The notes beneath the pieces were generated by a model. That model searched no databases and had not been told where the DNA came from. It saw only the letters and a program-made list of their open reading frames with translations. From contig UQDV01000037.1 in NCBI GenBank assembly GCA_900539945.1, forward strand, positions 1 to 25,279: a DNA stretch of 25,279 bases. Direction: 5' to 3'. The DNA comes from an uncultured Faecalibacterium sp. GTDB taxonomy: Bacteria; Bacillota; Clostridia; Oscillospirales; Ruminococcaceae. A program made the translations under genes and the position numbers. The stretch's first letter is position 1. Every line of letters begins with the position of its first letter. Shown piece by piece: positions 1 to 6,930 of this stretch.

Positions 1-180
1 CAGACCGTTGGGGCCGCTTAATTCGTTTTTTGTCTAACTTTTGGGGTTCATATCAAACCGTGACGGAGGGAGTTTTTTTTACTGGGCACAGAGCGGGACG
101 GAACACAAGCAATCGCGCGATTCCGGACGCATTCCGGAGCAAAAACGGCATGTGGAGTACTCTCTGCCGGAGAACGGCGG

Positions 181-529
181 CAGACGGTGGAAAACCGCAG
201 TTTTCCCCGCTTTTTCCACACGAAAAAGCGGCGTTCCCGTTCTGTGGAAAACTCAGGACTTCTTTTTTCCAATCTGGAGAGGGGCCGAATCGTCAGCCGG
301 AACAAACTGTAAAAAGAAAAGAAAATCCTTCGACTTTCTTTTATATAAAAGGCAAAGTGCCCACTTTTCTTCCCAGAAACTGGCATGAATCGCCGGGCTG
401 CATTACGGCTTGTATAAGCAAAACCAGATTTCCATGTGGAAAACCCGGTGGAAAAAGTGGAAAACCTCGTGGGAAACTGGGCCTTTTTTTCACAAAATCA
501 GTGGAAAACCCGGTGGAAAAAGTGAAAAG
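181..529. other. DnaA-box-like cluster, possible oriC or DnaA-binding region
   Basis: The first 731 bases hold no credible gene. Sites fitting TTTTNCACA, a relaxed DnaA box, occur at 212-220 (+), 243-251 (-), 435-443 (-) and 486-494 (+). One-mismatch versions ending CCACC or CCACT lie at 186-194, 447-455, 456-464, 500-508 and 512-520, nearly all on the minus strand. An A/T-rich tract at about 308-353 between the two groups could act as an unwinding element. Dense same-strand boxes beside an A/T-rich stretch are typical of bacterial origins. No dnaA, dnaN or rpmH is visible, so a DnaA-titrating or regulatory region is an equal alternative. Confidence 0.4.
436..524. repeat. 24-bp exact direct repeat with DnaA-like boxes
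   Basis: Positions 436-459 and 501-524 are identical over 24 bases. Each copy holds two GTGGAAAA cores (TTTTCCAC on the other strand) separated by CCCG. The repeat period is 65 bp, about six helical turns. A degenerate third copy of the core lies at 468-476. Confidence 0.85.
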
Positions 530-658
530 TTCTCTCCGGAATGGAAAAATACCACCCTTTTTTGTTGTGAAATGGGCCGGAGTACGGCTGCATTTTGCTG
601 TAACGGCCTGCGTTTTTCCCCGCCGGTGTGTACACCGCGCCGGAGTGCCTGTTTTTTC

Positions 659-687
659 TTGAATGCCCTGTCCAATCATGGTACAAT
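659..687 (+). promoter_or_regulatory. sigma-A promoter of the rhomboid-like gene
   Basis: TTGAAT at 659-664 and TACAAT at 682-687 are separated by 17 bp, a good vegetative promoter. Transcription would start near 694, giving a leader of about 38 nt before the ATG at 732. Confidence 0.75.
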
Positions 688-731
688 AACCTCAGACAAG
701 CGTGAAACATCAACTTCTGGAGGCATGATGC

Positions 732-1376
732 ATGAACAATTGGCTGAACAAGTTGGAGCGCAAATATGGGCGCTTTGGCATTCCAAACCTGACCAACATT
801 CTGGTGGCGGGGCAGATCCTTGTCTTTGCCATTGAGCTGTTTATCGACCGTACCATCACCGCCTGGGTGGGCCTGGACCGGTTTTTCCTGCTGCAGGGGC
901 AGATCTGGCGGGCGATCACCTTTGTGTTCATCCCCTTCTCCGGCGGCAGCATCCTCAGCGTGGTGCTGGGCATCTACTTTACCTGGTTCGTGGGCACGGC
1001 GCTGGAAAAGGAGTGGGGCGATTTCCGCTATACCCTCTATTTCCTGCTGGGCATGGTGGGCACGGTGCTGGCCTGCCTGCTTACCGGCGTGACGGCCAGC
1101 ACTTACTGTCTGTCCCTTTCGCTGCTGCTGGCCTTTGCCATGCTGTACCCGGAGGTACAGCTGCTGCTGTTCTTCGTGATCCCCATCCGGGTGAAGTATT
1201 TCGGCTTCTTTGCGGCGGCCCTGTGGGTGTTCAGCTTCCTGTCCGCGCCGCTGGCCGGCAAGCTGAGCTACCTGCTCAGTATGCTGAACGTCTGGGCATT
1301 CTTTGGCCCCATGGCCTACCGCAGTGTGCGGGCCTGGATCCGCCGTGAGCAGTGGAAGCGCAAGAACCGGCGGTAA
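732..1376 (+). CDS. rhomboid-fold membrane protein, probably catalytically inactive
   Basis: A 214-residue integral membrane protein with about six hydrophobic segments and a basic cytoplasmic C-terminus ending in WKRKNRR. The segment GTALEKEWGDFRYTLYF at about residues 86-102 and the LYPEVQLLLFFVIPIRVK stretch resemble rhomboid-superfamily proteins. The catalytic GxSG serine motif of TM4 is absent (the place reads TASTYCLSLSL) and I see no histidine in the last helix, so proteolysis is unlikely and a pseudoprotease role is inferred. The ATG is chosen because TGGAGG at 718-723 lies 8 nt upstream. A good promoter precedes it. A structured spacer and holB follow on the same strand, possibly in one transcript. 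The substrate is unknown. Confidence 0.75.
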   Translation: MNNWLNKLERKYGRFGIPNLTNILVAGQILVFAIELFIDRTITAWVGLDRFFLLQGQIWRAITFVFIPFSGGSILSVVLGIYFTWFVGTALEKEWGDFRYTLYFLLGMVGTVLACLLTGVTASTYCLSLSLLLAFAMLYPEVQLLLFFVIPIRVKYFGFFAAALWVFSFLSAPLAGKLSYLLSMLNVWAFFGPMAYRSVRAWIRREQWKRKNRR

Positions 1377-1387
1377 ACTGCTGCTTT

Positions 1388-1525
1388 CCCGGACTGGCGG
1401 GCCGGGAGTTTCTCCGAGGACCGTCCGCTGGGGTGGGACCCTGTTGCCCGTCAGGGCAATAGGGCGGGCGATGGAATGGCCCGATTCGTGTCCGAGGAGA
1501 AAGCTACCGGTCTGCCGGTCGAGCT
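1388..1525 (+). ncRNA. candidate structured RNA between the rhomboid-like gene and holB
   Basis: The spacer folds extensively. CCCGG/CCGGG pairs at 1388-1392/1402-1406. A long stem joins 1409-1421 to 1490-1502 (TTTCTCC, GA, GGAC with GTCC, GA, GGAGAAA), with a tandem G-A mismatch at its centre. Inside it, an uninterrupted 11-bp helix (one G-U pair) joins 1439-1449 to 1454-1464 around a GTCA tetraloop, and GGGC/GCCC pairs at 1466-1469/1479-1482. A final hairpin pairs 1506-1510 with 1515-1519. There is no T-tract, so it is not a plain terminator. I do not recognise SRP RNA, 6S, RNase P or any riboswitch in it. The strand is assumed from the flanking genes. Confidence 0.45.
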
Positions 1526-1554
1526 AGTCGTAAATCAGAAGGAGCACTTAGACC

Positions 1555-2520
1555 ATGATGCTGGACCGCATGGAAGGCAACGCAGAACTGAAAACCAGCG
1601 TGCACCAGATGCTGGCGTCCCGCCGCTTGACCCACAGCGTATTGCTGGTGGGCGAAGAGGGGCTGGGGGCCGGGTTTGCGGCCCGCTGCATTGCCGCAGA
1701 TTATCTCTACCCGGCTGGTGGTGCCCCTGCCGAGGCCCTGCTGCGGGGCGAATGCTGCCGCGCTGTGGGCAAGGCCGGCAAACGCGACAGCGGCCAGATC
1801 GAGACCGGCATCGTGCGCGAAGCCATTTCGGTGGAGGGCATGGGGGCTGGCGGTCGGTATCTGGTCAGTCAGGTCACCGCCATGCGCAGCGAGATCTTCA
1901 ACACCAGCCTGTCGGCCGAGGGCCGTGCGGTGCTGCTGTATCATGTGGAGCGCATGAACGAGGAATCCGCCAACGCTCTGCTGAAGGTCATGGAGGAGCC
2001 GCCGGAGGGCGTGCTCTTCCTGCTCACGGCCGATTCGCTGGCCGGGGTGCTGCCCACCATCCGCAGCCGCTGCGTCAGCTTTGCCATCGCGCCGGTGTCC
2101 CCGGCGGACTGTGCCCGCTACTGCACCGCCCATGGGGTGGACAAAAAGACGGCGGCACTCTACAGTGAACTGTTCGACGGGCACATTGGCACGGTGCTCA
2201 CGGCGGCCCGCGACAAGGCTCGCACCGAGCAGGTGGACAAGGCCATGGAACTGGCCCGAGCCGCGCAGGCGGGCGACAGCTACACCGCCGCCGTGCTGCT
2301 GGCCCCCTACGAAAAAGACAAGGCCGGTGCGGCAGCTCTTTTGCGGGACCTCCGGGCCGTGGCAGCGGCGGGGCTGCAGGGCAGCCCCCATGCCCCGGTA
2401 CAGGGCCAGCAGGCCCAGCGTACCCTGCGGCTGGCCGAAGCTGCCATCCAGCGGCTGGGCGCACAGGTGAATCCCAAGATCGTACTCACGGTATTTGCCG
2501 CAAGGCTGGCGCATGCATAA
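1555..2520 (+). CDS. holB: DNA polymerase III delta' subunit
   Basis: Clamp-loader subunit delta', which helps the replicative polymerase load the beta sliding clamp in the cytoplasm. The 321-residue AAA+ protein has a degenerate Walker A (VGEEGLGAG, about residues 32-40) lacking the lysine, as usual for non-ATPase delta'. It keeps NALLKVMEEPP at 140-150 and the arginine-finger SRC motif in PTIRSRC at 167-173. The Zn-binding cysteine set seen in many homologues is not obvious. AGAAGGAG at 1537-1544 sits 10 nt before the ATG at 1555; an ATG one codon later is possible. In many Firmicutes holB neighbours ricT, trmN6 and rsmI; here those genes lie 3-7 kb away on the other strand, so the cluster appears split. 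Confidence 0.88.
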   Translation: MMLDRMEGNAELKTSVHQMLASRRLTHSVLLVGEEGLGAGFAARCIAADYLYPAGGAPAEALLRGECCRAVGKAGKRDSGQIETGIVREAISVEGMGAGGRYLVSQVTAMRSEIFNTSLSAEGRAVLLYHVERMNEESANALLKVMEEPPEGVLFLLTADSLAGVLPTIRSRCVSFAIAPVSPADCARYCTAHGVDKKTAALYSELFDGHIGTVLTAARDKARTEQVDKAMELARAAQAGDSYTAAVLLAPYEKDKAGAAALLRDLRAVAAAGLQGSPHAPVQGQQAQRTLRLAEAAIQRLGAQVNPKIVLTVFAARLAHA

Positions 2521-2651
2521 AAAAGACAAAAACAAACAGAGAACCCCTCCGGCGCTTGCGGTACACCGGAGGGGTTCTCTGTTTGGGGTATTGCTTTGGT
2601 GTGAGGAGGAATCATGTGTAAGGGGGCGGTTGCGGCCCCGCGTCCCTTACA
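2521..2651 (-). ncRNA. candidate small RNA with anti-Shine-Dalgarno linker
   Basis: Reading leftwards, the minus strand carries a promoter (2658-2686), a predicted start near 2651, a 5' hairpin (TGTAAGGG/CCCTTACA, 2651-2644 with 2624-2617, plus an inner GCGG/CCGC pair), a single-stranded linker of about 32 nt, and a 19-bp terminator hairpin followed by a T-rich run. The linker contains CCTCCT (complement of 2604-2609), fully complementary to AGGAGG ribosome sites. Hairpin, C/U-rich linker and terminator is a classic trans-acting small RNA layout. The competing reading is a plus-strand Shine-Dalgarno with ATG at 2614, but that 61-codon frame has no visible promoter and looks non-protein-like. 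Confidence 0.5.
2534..2584 (-). terminator. 19-bp terminator hairpin downstream of holB, facing the small RNA
   Basis: Positions 2534-2552 pair perfectly with 2566-2584 around a 13-nt loop. The minus strand continues into GTTTTTGTCTTTTTT, a proper U-tract. The plus strand has only TTT, so for holB it is a weaker terminator. Confidence 0.8.
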
Positions 2652-2657
2652 GGCCCT

Positions 2658-2686
2658 AGTATACCCGATTTTAAGGCGAATGTCAT
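2658..2686 (-). promoter_or_regulatory. promoter of the candidate small RNA
   Basis: On the minus strand, ATGACA (2686-2681) and TATACT (2663-2658) are 17 bp apart. The predicted start lies at the base of the 5' hairpin, near 2651. No minus-strand protein gene lies downstream within this transcript. Confidence 0.55.
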
Positions 2687-2814
2687 TACCTTTTTGTGAA
2701 AAAATCGTGGATTTCTCAAAAGTCTTCACAAATCAGCGTGCAAAGGCAGAGCACCGATGCCGCCGGAGCGGGGCCGGGCCGGAGAAAAACGACGGATGAT
2801 GCGGAAATGGTCGA

Positions 2815-3336
2815 TTATTCCGGATTTTTTAGCGCTCTTGCGTGGAGTTTTCCGTGCTCCACATAGTGGGCGGCATTGTGGAGGTTTGCGGCGATCTGTG
2901 CCTCGGTCACGGGTTTGATCACCCGGGCAGGGACGCCTACGGCCACCGATCCGTCCGGGATGACCATGCCTTCCGGCACCAGGGCACCGGCCCCGATGAT
3001 GCAGTTTTTGCCCACCACGCAGTGGTTCAGCAGGGTGGCGTGCATCCCGATCAGGGTGCCGTCGCCCACGGTGCAGCCGTGTACCACGGCGCTGTGGCCC
3101 ACGGTGACGCTGCGGCCCAGGGTCACGGCCCCGCCTACGTCGCAGTGCAGCACGGCATTGTCCTGCACGTTGCTGTTCTCGCCGAGGGTCAGGGTACCGT
3201 CGTCGCCGCGCAGCACGGCCCCATACCATACGGTGGAGCCGGGCTTCAGGATCACATCGCCCTGCACGGTGGCGTTGGGAGCCACAAAGGCCGCGCCTTC
3301 GTTGCGGGGACTTTTTCCACAAAAGGACAGGAACAT
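2815..3336 (-). CDS. gamma-carbonic-anhydrase-like hexapeptide-repeat protein
   Basis: A 173-residue left-handed beta-helix protein of the YrdA/PaaY/gamma-carbonic-anhydrase family, usually a cytoplasmic trimer. Visible features are the hexapeptide repeats, WYGAVLRGD at 37-45, NVQDN at 56-60 and the metal-ligand pattern LHCD (H64) with VGHSAVVHG (H81, H86), matching the family's three-histidine zinc/iron site. Carbonic anhydrase activity is plausible but many members have no proven substrate. The ATG at 3336 follows AAAGGTGG, a fair ribosome site about 8 nt upstream. It is divergent from the D,D-carboxypeptidase gene; about 107 bp separate the starts. No clear terminator follows its stop before the small-RNA promoter. 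Confidence 0.85.
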   Translation of the reverse strand: MFLSFCGKSPRNEGAAFVAPNATVQGDVILKPGSTVWYGAVLRGDDGTLTLGENSNVQDNAVLHCDVGGAVTLGRSVTVGHSAVVHGCTVGDGTLIGMHATLLNHCVVGKNCIIGAGALVPEGMVIPDGSVAVGVPARVIKPVTEAQIAANLHNAAHYVEHGKLHARALKNPE

Positions 3337-3443
3337 TGTGAAAAACCACCTTTCTCTTTTGGTTCGTTTATGGTATTCTTATAAGTAAGGAACAAAAATG
3401 TGCGCACCGGTTTTGCCGGAGCGGGATTCAAGGGGGTACCTTC

Positions 3444-4736
3444 ATGCTTCACAACACGTTCTGCCGCCGGTTGGCGGCGCTGGTGCTTACGCTGGCGGTC
3501 GCCGTCAGTGCAGTGCTGCCGGTATTTGCAGTATACCCCATGCCCATCCAGACTGCAACCGAGACCGAGGCCGTGTACCTGTTCAATGCCGATACCGGCA
3601 AGACACTGCTGACCCAGAATGCTGACCAGCCCCGCTATGTAGCCAGCCTGACTAAGATGATGACGGCCCTGCTGCTGCTGGAAAGCGGCAAGGACCTGAA
3701 CGGTGAGGTCACGGTGCCCACCGACCTGACGCAGGAGTTCAAGGACATCCAGAACGCCAACGGCACCACCATGGGCCTGCGCATCGGGGAGACGGTGCGC
3801 CGCATCGACCTGCTGAACGCCCTGCTCATCACCAGTGCCAACGACGCGGCCAGCGTCATCGCCTGGGACGTGGGCGGCAGCCTGAATGCCTTCATCCAGC
3901 AGATGAACGCCCGTGCCGCAGAGCTGGGCTGCACCAGTGCCACCTTTACCTGCGCCCACGGCCTGTACGATTACGGCAATGTGGCCTCGGCAGAGGACAT
4001 GGCAAAGATCGCGGCGGCCTGCGCGGCCAACGAGACCTTTGCGCAGGTGGCCGGTTCCACCACCTATACGCTGGGCCAGACGAATTTCCACAGCGAGCAG
4101 CGCACCATCAGCAGCTCCAACCCGCTGATGGACACCTCTGGTGCTTATTATAAGGATTCTGTCAAGTGGGTCAAGGGCGGTTTTACCACACTGGCAGGCC
4201 GCTGTGCGGTGGCCCTTGCCCAAAAGGACGGCCACACCTACGGCCTTGTGATCCTGGGCAGCGACAGCAACGAGCATCTGTACAGTGAGTGTGACGACCT
4301 GTTCGACTGGGCCTTTGCCAGCTTTGCCGACCGGCCGCTGGTGGACACCAAGACCGTGGTGACCACCGTGGACCTGACCAAATGCCGCACCCATCCGGAG
4401 GTAGAATTGTATGCGGCTGCTCCGGTCAGCGGCTACGGCCACGCGGACGACAAGGTGAGCTATTCCTTTGACCTGCCCGAGAGCGTGTCGGCCACCGTGA
4501 AAAACGGCCAGAAGCTGGGCACCGCCACGGTGTATCTGGACGGCTGCGAGGTAGGCCAGGTGGATCTGGTGACCCATCAGGAGTACGTCTCCGACTTCCG
4601 CACCGACAGCTGGTCCACCCTGCTGCTGTTGGCCGCACTGGCGGTCATCCTGCTCGTGCTGAGCGTTGTCACGCTGGCATGCGGCGGCGGTTCCCGCAGC
4701 CTAAACCGGCGGCGCAGAATGAAGCGGAGAAGATAA
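3444..4736 (+). CDS. D-alanyl-D-alanine carboxypeptidase (peptidase S11, DacF-like)
   Basis: A low-molecular-weight penicillin-binding protein that trims the terminal D-Ala of peptidoglycan pentapeptides outside the membrane. The 430-residue protein has a signal peptide (about 1-29), the catalytic SxxK tetrad S68-L-T-K71, SAN at 131-133, and KGG at 244-246 where KTG is usual. A C-terminal domain follows, then a single membrane helix at about 391-413 and a basic tail ending RRRRMKRRR that anchors it. CAAGGGGG at 3428-3435 sits 8 nt before the ATG. Upstream, TATAAG at 3380-3385 with TTGGTT 15 bp away is a weak promoter candidate. A strong terminator follows. Confidence 0.9.
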   Translation: MLHNTFCRRLAALVLTLAVAVSAVLPVFAVYPMPIQTATETEAVYLFNADTGKTLLTQNADQPRYVASLTKMMTALLLLESGKDLNGEVTVPTDLTQEFKDIQNANGTTMGLRIGETVRRIDLLNALLITSANDAASVIAWDVGGSLNAFIQQMNARAAELGCTSATFTCAHGLYDYGNVASAEDMAKIAAACAANETFAQVAGSTTYTLGQTNFHSEQRTISSSNPLMDTSGAYYKDSVKWVKGGFTTLAGRCAVALAQKDGHTYGLVILGSDSNEHLYSECDDLFDWAFASFADRPLVDTKTVVTTVDLTKCRTHPEVELYAAAPVSGYGHADDKVSYSFDLPESVSATVKNGQKLGTATVYLDGCEVGQVDLVTHQEYVSDFRTDSWSTLLLLAALAVILLVLSVVTLACGGGSRSLNRRRRMKRRR

Positions 4737-4746
4737 GCCGAACGAT

Positions 4747-4790
4747 AAGAGCCGCTGCTGCACATCCTCCGTGCAGCAGCGGCTCTTTTT
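4747..4790 (+). terminator. intrinsic terminator between convergent dacF-like gene and birA
   Basis: A 17-bp stem (4747-4763 with 4771-4787) around a 7-nt loop, followed by a T-run on the plus strand. It probably also serves birA, which converges on it with its stop at 4796, though the minus-strand U-tract is short. Confidence 0.9.
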
Positions 4791-4795
4791 GCATA

Positions 4796-5563
4796 TTACA
4801 CGGCGCCGTAGATGCCGTGCACCGATACTTCGCCGGTGAACACATGCACTTCGCCGCTGTCGGTGCGCACCACAAGGCGTCCTTCCTCGTCCACGTCGAT
4901 GGCCTCCCCGGCACCCTGCCCGCCCTCCGGCAGGTCAAAGGTGACCCGGCGGCCCAGATTGACGCAGGCGGCCTTGTACTCCTCCCGGAAGGGCGCAAAG
5001 CCGTCCCGGGCAAAGGTGTACAGGTTGCGGTCAAAGCCAAAGTCGGTCAGGCCCTCGGCCAGCCAGGCAGGGTCGGCGGCAAGATCAACGTTTGCCCCCT
5101 GCAGTGCCAGCGAGGTGCCGTTGGGCAGGTTGGCGGCGTCAAAATAGCTCTGGGGCTGGGCCAGATTGATGCCGATGCCGCACAGGATGCCGCGCCCCTG
5201 CTGCTGGTAACCGTAGCTCACGCTTTCGCACAGGATGCCCACGACTTTTTTGCCGTTGAGCAGCAGGTCGTTGGGCCATTTGATCTGGCAGTCCACGCCG
5301 TAGCGCAGCTGCAGCTGGCGGCGCACCGCCAGACTGGCCAGCAGCGGCAGGGTGGCAGGCTGGGCCAGCGGCTCCCGGATGGCCACCGTATAGTACAGGG
5401 CCTTGCCCTCGGCATTCACCCAGCTGCGGCCCAGACGGCCGCGCCCGGCGGTCTGGTTTTCGGTATACACGGCCCCCACCGGACCGAATTCTTCAAAATG
5501 CTCTTTCACATAGGCGTTGGTGCTGCCGCATTCCGGCAGATAGCGCACCTCGTTGATGCTCAT
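4796..5563 (-). CDS. birA: biotin--[acetyl-CoA-carboxylase] ligase, short form without DNA-binding domain
   Basis: Activates biotin with ATP and transfers it to the biotin carrier protein of acyl-CoA carboxylases in the cytoplasm. The 255-residue protein shows STN at 14-16, the biotinyl-AMP loop QTAGRGRLGRSW at 37-48 and KWPNDLLLNGKK at 95-106 with the catalytic lysine, then an SH3-like C-terminal domain (about 205-255). There is no N-terminal helix-turn-helix, so it is a monofunctional group I ligase and not a repressor. Its ATG overlaps the stop of the upstream phosphodiesterase gene (ATGA, bases 5563-5560), implying translational coupling. It is the last gene of the trmN6-rsmI-yfcE-birA operon. 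Confidence 0.93.
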   Translation of the reverse strand: MSINEVRYLPECGSTNAYVKEHFEEFGPVGAVYTENQTAGRGRLGRSWVNAEGKALYYTVAIREPLAQPATLPLLASLAVRRQLQLRYGVDCQIKWPNDLLLNGKKVVGILCESVSYGYQQQGRGILCGIGINLAQPQSYFDAANLPNGTSLALQGANVDLAADPAWLAEGLTDFGFDRNLYTFARDGFAPFREEYKAACVNLGRRVTFDLPEGGQGAGEAIDVDEEGRLVVRTDSGEVHVFTGEVSVHGIYGAV

Positions 5564-6051
5564 TGCTTCGGTACCTCTTTGTGCTCATAGGCGGTCACCT
5601 TGCCGTTTTCCAGCGTCAGCAGGCCGTAGGTGTTGGGGCCGGTGTAGCAGCGGCCGCAGGAGCCGGGGTTGAACAAAAACACCTTGCCCCGCTGCTCGGC
5701 ATGGGGAACATGGGTGTGGCCGAACAGGGCCACTTCCGCGCCCCGGGCGGCAGCGGCATCTGTCAGCGTGTCCAGATCGTATTTTACGCCGTACATATGG
5801 CCGTGCGTATAGAACGCGATGGTCTGGTCAAAGGCGGCCAGACCGTCCATCGGCTCCAGAGCGCCGTAGTCGCAGTTGCCGGCCACCGAGTAGGCCCGCA
5901 GCCGGGGGTACAGGGTCAGGGCCTGTTCCAGGTCCCGCAGGCCGTCGCCCAGAAAAACCAGGGCGTCAATGTTCGCATTCTCCTTCAGCAGCACCCGCTC
6001 AATGGCGGCGCGTCCGCCATGACTGTCGCTCAGGATCAGAAGTTTTGTCAC
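5560..6051 (-). CDS. yfcE: YfcE/MJ0936-type metallophosphoesterase
   Basis: A calcineurin-like phosphodiesterase of 163 residues, a small cytoplasmic metal-dependent enzyme whose natural substrate is not settled. The metal-binding motifs are present in order: DSH at 9-11, GD at 35-36, GNCD at 58-61, THGH at 82-85 and GHTH at 111-114. The start is the GTG at 6051, because AGGAGG (6066-6061) lies 9 nt upstream and the family's N-terminal strand begins there. The longer open frame to 6189 runs into rsmI and reads as low-complexity arginine-rich sequence. It starts 19 bp after rsmI and overlaps birA by 4 nt. Confidence 0.88.
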   Translation of the reverse strand: MTKLLILSDSHGGRAAIERVLLKENANIDALVFLGDGLRDLEQALTLYPRLRAYSVAGNCDYGALEPMDGLAAFDQTIAFYTHGHMYGVKYDLDTLTDAAAARGAEVALFGHTHVPHAEQRGKVFLFNPGSCGRCYTGPNTYGLLTLENGKVTAYEHKEVPKQ

Positions 6052-6070
6052 GAAAAAAGTCCTCCTCTTA

Positions 6071-6928
6071 TCATTCCGCAGTCTGCCGGTCCTGTTGCAG
6101 CACCAGCAGCTGCTTGTACACTTCGCTCTTGGAATAGGGCGTGCCCTGCGCCGCCGCCTTGGCCGCTGCCGTGGGGCCAAAGCCCTCACCCGTCAGCTCC
6201 AGTGCCCGCTGCGCTGCCTGCTCCAGCGTCAGCCCGGCGTCGGCATCCTCCCCGGCGGGGGCACCGGCCATCACCAGCACATACTCGCCGCGGGGGTCGT
6301 TGGCCCTGTAGTGCTCCACGGCCTCGCCCAGGGTGGTTTTCCAGATCTCCTCGTGGAGCTTGGTCAGCTCCCGGCACAGGGTGATGCTGCGCTCCGGGCC
6401 AAAGGCGGCGGTCAGGTCGTCCAGGGTGGTGCGCAGCTTGTGGGGTGCTTCGTAAAAGATCACGGTGCGCTTTTCGTGCAGAAGATCGGCCAGCCGTTCC
6501 TTTTTCTGCTTGCGGTTCACCGGCAGAAAGCCCTCGAATACCCAGCGGGAGGTGTCCTGCCCGGACACGGCCAGTGCTGTGACGCAGGCCGAGGCAGCCG
6601 GCACCGGCACCACCTTGATGCCGCGGGCCAGAGCGTCCCGCACGATCACCTCACCGGGGTCGGAAACGCAGGGCATGCCCGCATCGGAGCACAGCGCACA
6701 GCTCTCCCCTGCCTCGATGCGCTGCAGAATGGCCTCGCCCTTCTGCAAGGCGTGCTCGTAGTAGCTGACCATGGGCTTTTTCAGGCCCAGAAAGTTCAGC
6801 AGCTTCATGGTCACGCGGGTGTCCTCGGCGGCAATGAAGTCTGCCGCGCCAAAGGTGGCGGCCACCCGGGGCGGCATGTCGTCCAGGTTGCCGATGGGGG
6901 TTGCCACGATGTAAAGAGTTCCTGCCAT
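6071..6928 (-). CDS. rsmI: 16S rRNA (cytidine1402-2'-O)-methyltransferase
   Basis: Methylates the 2'-OH of C1402 in 16S rRNA using S-adenosylmethionine, tuning the ribosomal P site. The 285-residue tetrapyrrole-methylase-fold protein shows ATPIGNLDD at 9-17, AEDTR at 34-38, SDAGMPCVSDPG at 81-92 (usually DAGTPxISDPG, so two small changes) and a helical C-terminal extension with the conserved SKSEVYK end. The ATG at 6928 is chosen because GGGAGG lies just upstream, made from the last two sense codons of trmN6; only 2 nt separate the trmN6 stop from this start. The open frame continues upstream to 7282 but overlaps trmN6. Confidence 0.93.
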   Translation of the reverse strand: MAGTLYIVATPIGNLDDMPPRVAATFGAADFIAAEDTRVTMKLLNFLGLKKPMVSYYEHALQKGEAILQRIEAGESCALCSDAGMPCVSDPGEVIVRDALARGIKVVPVPAASACVTALAVSGQDTSRWVFEGFLPVNRKQKKERLADLLHEKRTVIFYEAPHKLRTTLDDLTAAFGPERSITLCRELTKLHEEIWKTTLGEAVEHYRANDPRGEYVLVMAGAPAGEDADAGLTLEQAAQRALELTGEGFGPTAAAKAAAQGTPYSKSEVYKQLLVLQQDRQTAE

Positions 6929-6930
6929 AG

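Noticed and set aside
30..662. 210-codon plus-strand ORF in the leftmost region
   Set aside because: Composition looks random, the repeats translate to Lys/Gly/Pro runs, no ribosome site is seen, and several other frames are equally open.
1388..1525. SRP 4.5S RNA, fluoride or guanidine riboswitch
   Set aside because: The SRP core (GGTCAGG...GGAAGG...AGCAGCC) is missing, and a short GGGCGATGG resemblance to fluoride riboswitches lacks the remaining conserved bases.
2614..2799. 61-codon ORF behind a GAGGAGG site
   Set aside because: The ribosome site is only 4 nt from the ATG, no plus-strand promoter lies after the holB terminator, and the sequence is not protein-like; the same bases are explained by the small RNA.
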